64,000 nucleotides of DNA from assembly GCA_963842455.1 (NCBI GenBank), contig CAWJHE010000008.1, positions 65,695-129,694 on the forward strand. The letters are read 5' to 3'. Every line of letters begins with the position of its first letter. Position 1 is the stretch's first letter. The notes below the pieces were generated by a model. It saw only the letters and a program-made list of their open reading frames with translations, was not told the origin of the DNA and ran no database searches. Source of the DNA: CAWJHE01 sp963842455. Lineage in GTDB: Bacteria > Chloroflexota > Anaerolineae > Anaerolineales > UBA4823. The translations under genes and the position numbers were made by a program. Positions 60,795 through 64,000 of the stretch are shown here, piece by piece.

Positions 60795-61703
60795 TTAATA
60801 ATGGACCCACCGACGAGATGCCTGCGTCTGAAAAACTGTGATGATCAACAAGATCAGGAATAAAATTGTTGAAGCTGCAGAGGCATATCCAGCCCTAAAA
60901 TTCACAAACGCTTCCTGGTATATAAAGTAGTTCATAACAGTGGTTGCACCAGCTGGCCCTCCTTTTGTCATTACTGCGACCTGATCAAAGGTATTGAAAT
61001 TGTTTAGGAGTGTCGTAACCATAATGAAGAAAGTTGTAGGCGATAGCAAAGGAAAAGTGATGTTGAGAAATTTTTGCCGCCCCCCGGCGCCATCGATAGC
61101 AGCAGCTTCATATAAAGTTCTGTCAATGCCCTGTAAACCGGCAAGGAAAATCACCATTACATATCCAATGTTATGCCAAACATTCATGATAATCAATGCT
61201 GGCATAGCCCATTTTGTATCAGATAGCCAGTTTGGCCCATCGATACCAATCAAATTTAAACCAAAATTAAACAATCCAACATCAGGTTGAAAAATCCAAA
61301 CCCAAAGTAAAGATATCGCAGCGGTTGTTGTCACATAAGGAGAAAAGATAATTGTTCGGAATATACTGCGAGCAGGAATTTTTTGATTGAGCAAAATCGC
61401 AAGGAAAAGGCCAAGAACCATTGAAATCGATACAGAAGCAAAGGCAAAATATGCAGTGTTAATTAGAGCTCTCCAAAAAACTTTACTGGAAAAAAGACGC
61501 ATATAATTATCAATGCCAACAAAATCTTTAGTTTTTGACAAAAAATTCCAGGAAGTAAAACTGAGATAAAAATTAAACCCCAAAGCATAATAAACAAAAA
61601 CACCAAAAACCAATAAGGAAGGCAACAGAAACAAAATTGCAGTTAGCAGACTTCGTCGACGTTTTGGAACGGAAACCCATTTTAAGACCGATTGTTCTTG
61701 CAT
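60795..61703 (-). CDS. Carbohydrate ABC transporter permease (MalF type)
   Basis: A 302-residue CUT1 permease with six helices. LLFLLPSLLVFGVFVYYALGFNFYLSFTSWNFLS opens the protein, and its EAA loop reads TLYEAAAIDGAGGRQKFLNITFPLLSPT. It forms the membrane pore with the MalG-type protein. It is the first gene of the island operon. A strong promoter with operator-like sites lies about 150 bp upstream. Confidence 0.93.
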   Translation of the reverse strand: MQEQSVLKWVSVPKRRRSLLTAILFLLPSLLVFGVFVYYALGFNFYLSFTSWNFLSKTKDFVGIDNYMRLFSSKVFWRALINTAYFAFASVSISMVLGLFLAILLNQKIPARSIFRTIIFSPYVTTTAAISLLWVWIFQPDVGLFNFGLNLIGIDGPNWLSDTKWAMPALIIMNVWHNIGYVMVIFLAGLQGIDRTLYEAAAIDGAGGRQKFLNITFPLLSPTTFFIMVTTLLNNFNTFDQVAVMTKGGPAGATTVMNYFIYQEAFVNFRAGYASAASTILFLILLIITVFQTQASRRWVHY

Positions 61704-61838
61704 CTTATTTATCGAAATCTCCCTTCAAGTTTTATTTCCACCGTCTAATTCTTCATTCTGCTCCAGAGCAAGTACTGCAGATTAAAAAAATGAAACAAAT
61801 CATTAACAAAGACAACATAATGCCGACATGTTGTCATG

Positions 61839-61850
61839 TGGTATGGACCA
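61839..61850 (-). promoter_or_regulatory. GntR/HutC-type operator-like palindrome at the transcription start
   Basis: TGGTATGGACCA lies directly downstream of the -10 box, at about +3 to +14. HutC-subfamily regulators (NagR/DasR type) bind TGGT-N4-ACCA sites. The identity of the regulator is inferred, and none is encoded in the window. Confidence 0.45.
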
Positions 61851-61859
61851 GTCAACATC

Positions 61860-61888
61860 ATTATAGTTATCTTCGAAACTCTTGTCAA
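61860..61888 (-). promoter_or_regulatory. Consensus promoter of the island sugar operon
   Basis: Minus strand TTGACA (61888-61883), 17-nt spacer, TATAAT (61865-61860): both hexamers are perfect. Such strength normally needs repression, and operator-like palindromes flank it on both sides. Confidence 0.85.
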
Positions 61889-61894
61889 GGTTTA

Positions 61895-61908
61895 TGTAAG
61901 CGCTTGTT
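61895..61908 (-). promoter_or_regulatory. LacI-family/cre-like operator upstream of the -35 box
   Basis: TGTAAGCGCTTGTT has the AAGCGCTT core of LacI-family and CcpA sites (TGTAANCGNTNNCA) with an imperfect right end. It sits 6 nt upstream of the -35 hexamer. Confidence 0.4.
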
Positions 61909-61975
61909 AGTGTTGTTATCGCAAAGAAGAAAAGTTTCCATTAAAAGGGAGTTAGAAGTGGACGAGCTACTAATG

Positions 61976-62297
61976 ATGAACAATATTGACCGCTGGATGC
62001 TGTTGTTCTTTGGCTCATCAGCAAAATCGGTTTTCAGAAAATCTCGTAATCGCCTATCCAAGATTCTTGACCATTCCACAAGAGTGCGTGTTACAATGTC
62101 CGCTGCTCTTAAAATAGAGCACGATGCGGGGTGGAGCAGTGGCAGCTCGTCGGGCTCATAACCCGAAGGTCAGGGGTTCGAATCCTCTCCCCGCTACTGA
62201 GAGAAACCAGAGTCTCAAGACTTCTGGTTTTCGGTTAACTTGACGCTCAGCGAACATGTTACAGATCCGGATTTCCTTGCGATTTCCGATGATTTAG
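61976..62297 (+). repeat. Right copy of the 320-bp direct repeat containing tRNA-Met
   Basis: This copy repeats 51759-52077: it opens with an orphan copy of the last codons of the FtsB-like gene (MNNIDRWMLLFFG), then promoter remnants, an identical tRNA and the terminator with one extra T. It ends at GATGATTTAG, inside the truncated universal stress gene region. Confidence 0.85.
62125..62196 (+). tRNA. Initiator tRNA-Met (CAT), copy 2
   Basis: The 72 nt are identical to the copy at 51906-51977, including the U1 x U72 mismatch and the three G-C pairs of the anticodon stem. Its upstream promoter has a 19-nt spacer, and its terminator arm carries an extra T, so expression may be weaker. Confidence 0.92.
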
Positions 62298-62564
62298 GTC
62301 CAAGAATTCCTCTCGAATCCTCTCTGCAATCCCTTGCATATACATGTCAGCCTCCGCTTTGCGGATCTGCCAACTCAATGGATCAACGGCACTGGGGTTT
62401 TCGTGATAGGAAGTTGGATTAAGGACCTGCAGGAGCACAATGTTTGATCCAAAGATGCGGGCAAATTGTTCAGCATGAGGAATCGCACGCTGCGCAAGCG
62501 TCGATCCATCTAAAGGTGCAAGGATTCGGTTAAACAAGGAATTTTCTCCTACTAATAAGCTCAT
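62259..62564 (-). pseudogene. Universal stress protein (UspA family), 3'-truncated
   Basis: The N-terminal two thirds of a Usp domain: LFNRILAPLDGSTLAQRAIPHAEQFARIFGSNIVLLQVLNP, then EADMYMQGIAERIREEFLDL. The ATP-binding GSRG motif and last strand expected after residue 110 are missing. The frame runs into the end of the right repeat (from 62297 downwards) and stops there, so the gene was cut when the repeat was placed. The frame is open to 62585. ATG at 62564 is the likelier start. Confidence 0.75.
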
Positions 62565-62861
62565 CGCACTTTGTGGGTCATACAAAATGGTCCGTATGAC
62601 GAAATTTCAAAAAAGCTTTGCGGACTTGGCGAGCTTTGCGAGAGACTAAAAAAGAACGCCTGGTCAAGGTGACCTGGGGAAAAATTTTCTTCATACTCCG
62701 TCAAATGGCCTTCATCAACTGAATAACAGACACCAACAGTCAAGGAGGCATGATACGTGCTCAGCCAGATCACCAGCAACCAACTACCCGGTTTTCCCAA
62801 CCAGCCCTCATTCAGTTAGGAACCTTAAGCAAATCCCCTACAACGGTCGAATCATTGGAGT

Positions 62862-63065
62862 TTACCCGGGTACGACCCGGGTGGAACGCATCAACGCTTT
62901 CTCCATCTTTGCTATCTCCGCTGCCGATTGGATGTTATTAAATTCATGGGCGTGGTTTTCCAGCACATGTGCTAAGGCCTGCTGGATCACCTCTTCCTGG
63001 TTTTCTCCCTTGACCATATAGGAACATTTCAACCCCATATCCTTGCATGTGTATCTAAATAGCAT
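62862..63065 (-). CDS. DUF1059 family small protein
   Basis: A 67-residue protein, MLFRYTCKDMGLKCSYMVKG...EEVIQQALAHVLENHAHEFNNI, with the short Cys pair and His-rich helix of DUF1059. Its function is unknown. The stop codon overlaps a hairpin built from two ACCCGGGT palindromes (62864-62871 and 62875-62882). It lies among remnants at the island border, and its own start looks intact. Confidence 0.75.
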   Translation of the reverse strand: MLFRYTCKDMGLKCSYMVKGENQEEVIQQALAHVLENHAHEFNNIQSAAEIAKMEKALMRSTRVVPG

Positions 63066-63537
63066 GTTATCCTCTTAAGTCATAGCCAAAATAATAACCC
63101 TCGCATCCACGAAATCCAAAAATGGATTTTAGCGAGAATATACATCTATTTTATAACGGAAACTCTCAGGTCACATCCATCAACCGAAGAGTGTCCATAT
63201 CCGCCACTTGGGGGAAATGCAAGCTTTATCATGGCGCGATTCAATGCTCTTTGCCTGATCGAGCGTTTCTTATGGAGAAGCTAATTCAATAACGGACTGA
63301 AGATAGGAACATCGAGCAGCTACATTGTCCCCCTGTGGGATCGCTGTGTGCCCGCAATGCATGGACCAGCGTTCGTCGGTTTAGCTGATGAGCAAAGCCC
63401 GCCGCACAAATGAAACGGTTTCAGGATATTTGCTCATAACCCGAAGGTCAGAGGTTCGAATCCACACTTCGGCACAATCTGTGTATGGATTATCCACTTC
63501 AATAATTATGAGTCCATAAAGGTGGTTCAGTTGTTAT
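63066..63537. other. Intergenic region at the island border
   Basis: A 472-bp stretch without a convincing gene. It contains the 32-nt tRNA 3'-half remnant at 63432-63463. It starts with AT-rich sequence and shows no mobile-element ORF. Confidence 0.4.
63432..63463 (+). repeat. tRNA-Met 3'-half remnant (att-like)
   Basis: GCTCATAACCCGAAGGTCAG continues for 32 nt and matches the anticodon loop to T loop of the initiator tRNA, with one mismatch. The acceptor that follows (CACTTCGGCA) does not match tRNA-Met, and no 5' half is present. It looks like an integration scar or attachment site. Confidence 0.6.
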
Positions 63538-64000
63538 TTACTCATCAACCTCGATGCGATCCACCTGGACCTGCGAGCCGTTGTAGTCAGGCACATTGCT
63601 CAATAAGGTACCGTAAAGATGCACGATCTTACCGCTGTCTCGCAGGGACTTGATCTGCGCTTGTACAGCCGGATCCAACGAATCGATGCCAAAGTAGATG
63701 TACTGCTGCCCCAAATCCTGCCGCTCAAAATAGTCATCATACTGCGCGCCAGGGGTAGTACTCTTGATGACGCCCCACCAGTCAGCAAATTCTTCTGCCG
63801 TGCCTGGAGGCATGTAACCACCACTGGCAGAATCTTTTACATCAACCGTCGCTACTGGTTCCGGGGTAATTTTTACTGCCGGCTCGCACTCTCCGCGAAA
63901 GTAAGCCCATTCGTCACAGGTACTGCCATCAGGAAAAACACATACTCCTGATTGGCTGCCATCTACCGCAGTGTGAATTTCAAGTTTGTTCCCATTCTGC
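63538..64000 (-). CDS. DUF333-domain protein, N-terminus off the right edge
   Basis: The minus strand is open from the window edge to 63538, giving 153 codons. The visible part has GVCVFPDGSTCDEWAYFRGEC, the Cys-rich DUF333 motif found in small periplasmic or hemolysin-annotated lipoproteins. A linker follows, then a second domain of about 90 residues (PPGTAEEFADWWGVIKSTTPGAQYDDYFE...IYFGIDSLDPAVQAQIKSL) ending in a strand-rich VQVDRIEVDE. A signal peptide would be beyond the window. Function unknown. Confidence 0.8.
   Translation of the reverse strand, partial: QNGNKLEIHTAVDGSQSGVCVFPDGSTCDEWAYFRGECEPAVKITPEPVATVDVKDSASGGYMPPGTAEEFADWWGVIKSTTPGAQYDDYFERQDLGQQYIYFGIDSLDPAVQAQIKSLRDSGKIVHLYGTLLSNVPDYNGSQVQVDRIEVDE

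Noticed and set aside
52078..61975. Prophage or transposon origin of the 10-kb block
   Set aside because: No integrase, transposase, capsid or terminal inverted repeats are visible. Only metabolic genes are present.
62561..62800. 79-codon minus-strand frame upstream of the truncated usp
   Set aside because: It overlaps the usp start region, shows no motif and lacks a ribosome binding site.

Overview
The window looks like a chromosomal segment of a Chloroflexota bacterium, most likely class Anaerolineae. This is judged from gene content and protein style, not from a database search. Exported proteins repeatedly carry Thr/Pro linkers (TPTPTP type), and there are a vorB-type 2-oxoacid:ferredoxin oxidoreductase cluster, a PepF peptidase, DUF4230, DUF503 and LytR-CpsA-Psr proteins, and tRNAs without encoded CCA. 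Base composition is moderate. Several genes appear to be transcribed without a leader: a -10 box lies 7-9 nt before the ATG.

Layout. 1-7.1 kb: ffh (cut by the left edge), a DegV protein, a beta-propeller exported protein, an M23 peptidase and recA. 7.2-10.8 kb: ahcY, a PfkB nucleoside-type kinase and mtnA, a methyl-cycle salvage cluster on the minus strand. 10.9-28.8 kb: mixed housekeeping genes including a lytic transglycosylase, a peptide-binding protein, secG, a PHP hydrolase, a zinc protease, PepF, a transporter, a UroD-family protein, an ITPase, an SDR, DUF503/DUF4230 and a lipoate ligase. 28.8-35.1 kb: a large exported protein, a DapA-family aldolase, a sugar-binding lipoprotein and a GH13 amylase. 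35.2-38.0 kb: a four-subunit 2-oxoacid:ferredoxin oxidoreductase. 38.0-38.6 kb: an RNA-rich gap with two promoter-plus-C6-loop-hairpin modules and tRNA-Pro. 38.8-51.0 kb: an MFS transporter, a second M23 peptidase, an epimerase, an acetyltransferase, a gyrA-like gene, and a cell-envelope cluster (glycosidase-like, LCP, LysM, degenerate histidine kinase). 51.2-52.0 kb: tRNA-Leu, a small FtsB-like membrane protein and initiator tRNA-Met.

52-62.2 kb is a 10.2-kb block bounded by a direct repeat of about 320 bp, each copy containing an identical initiator tRNA gene. It carries one minus-strand operon: two sugar permeases, a family-1 binding protein, two SIS-domain proteins, a PfkB kinase, an M42-like peptidase and a HAD phosphatase. 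It has no transport ATPase, and a strong promoter with two operator-like palindromes drives it. The content resembles the Bacillus frl (fructosamine) operon. Beyond it lie a truncated universal stress protein, DUF1059, a tRNA 3'-half remnant and a DUF333 protein cut by the right edge.

Six reading-frame breaks in five genes all need removal of exactly one base, mostly in homopolymers. This points to sequence error more than to true pseudogenes.
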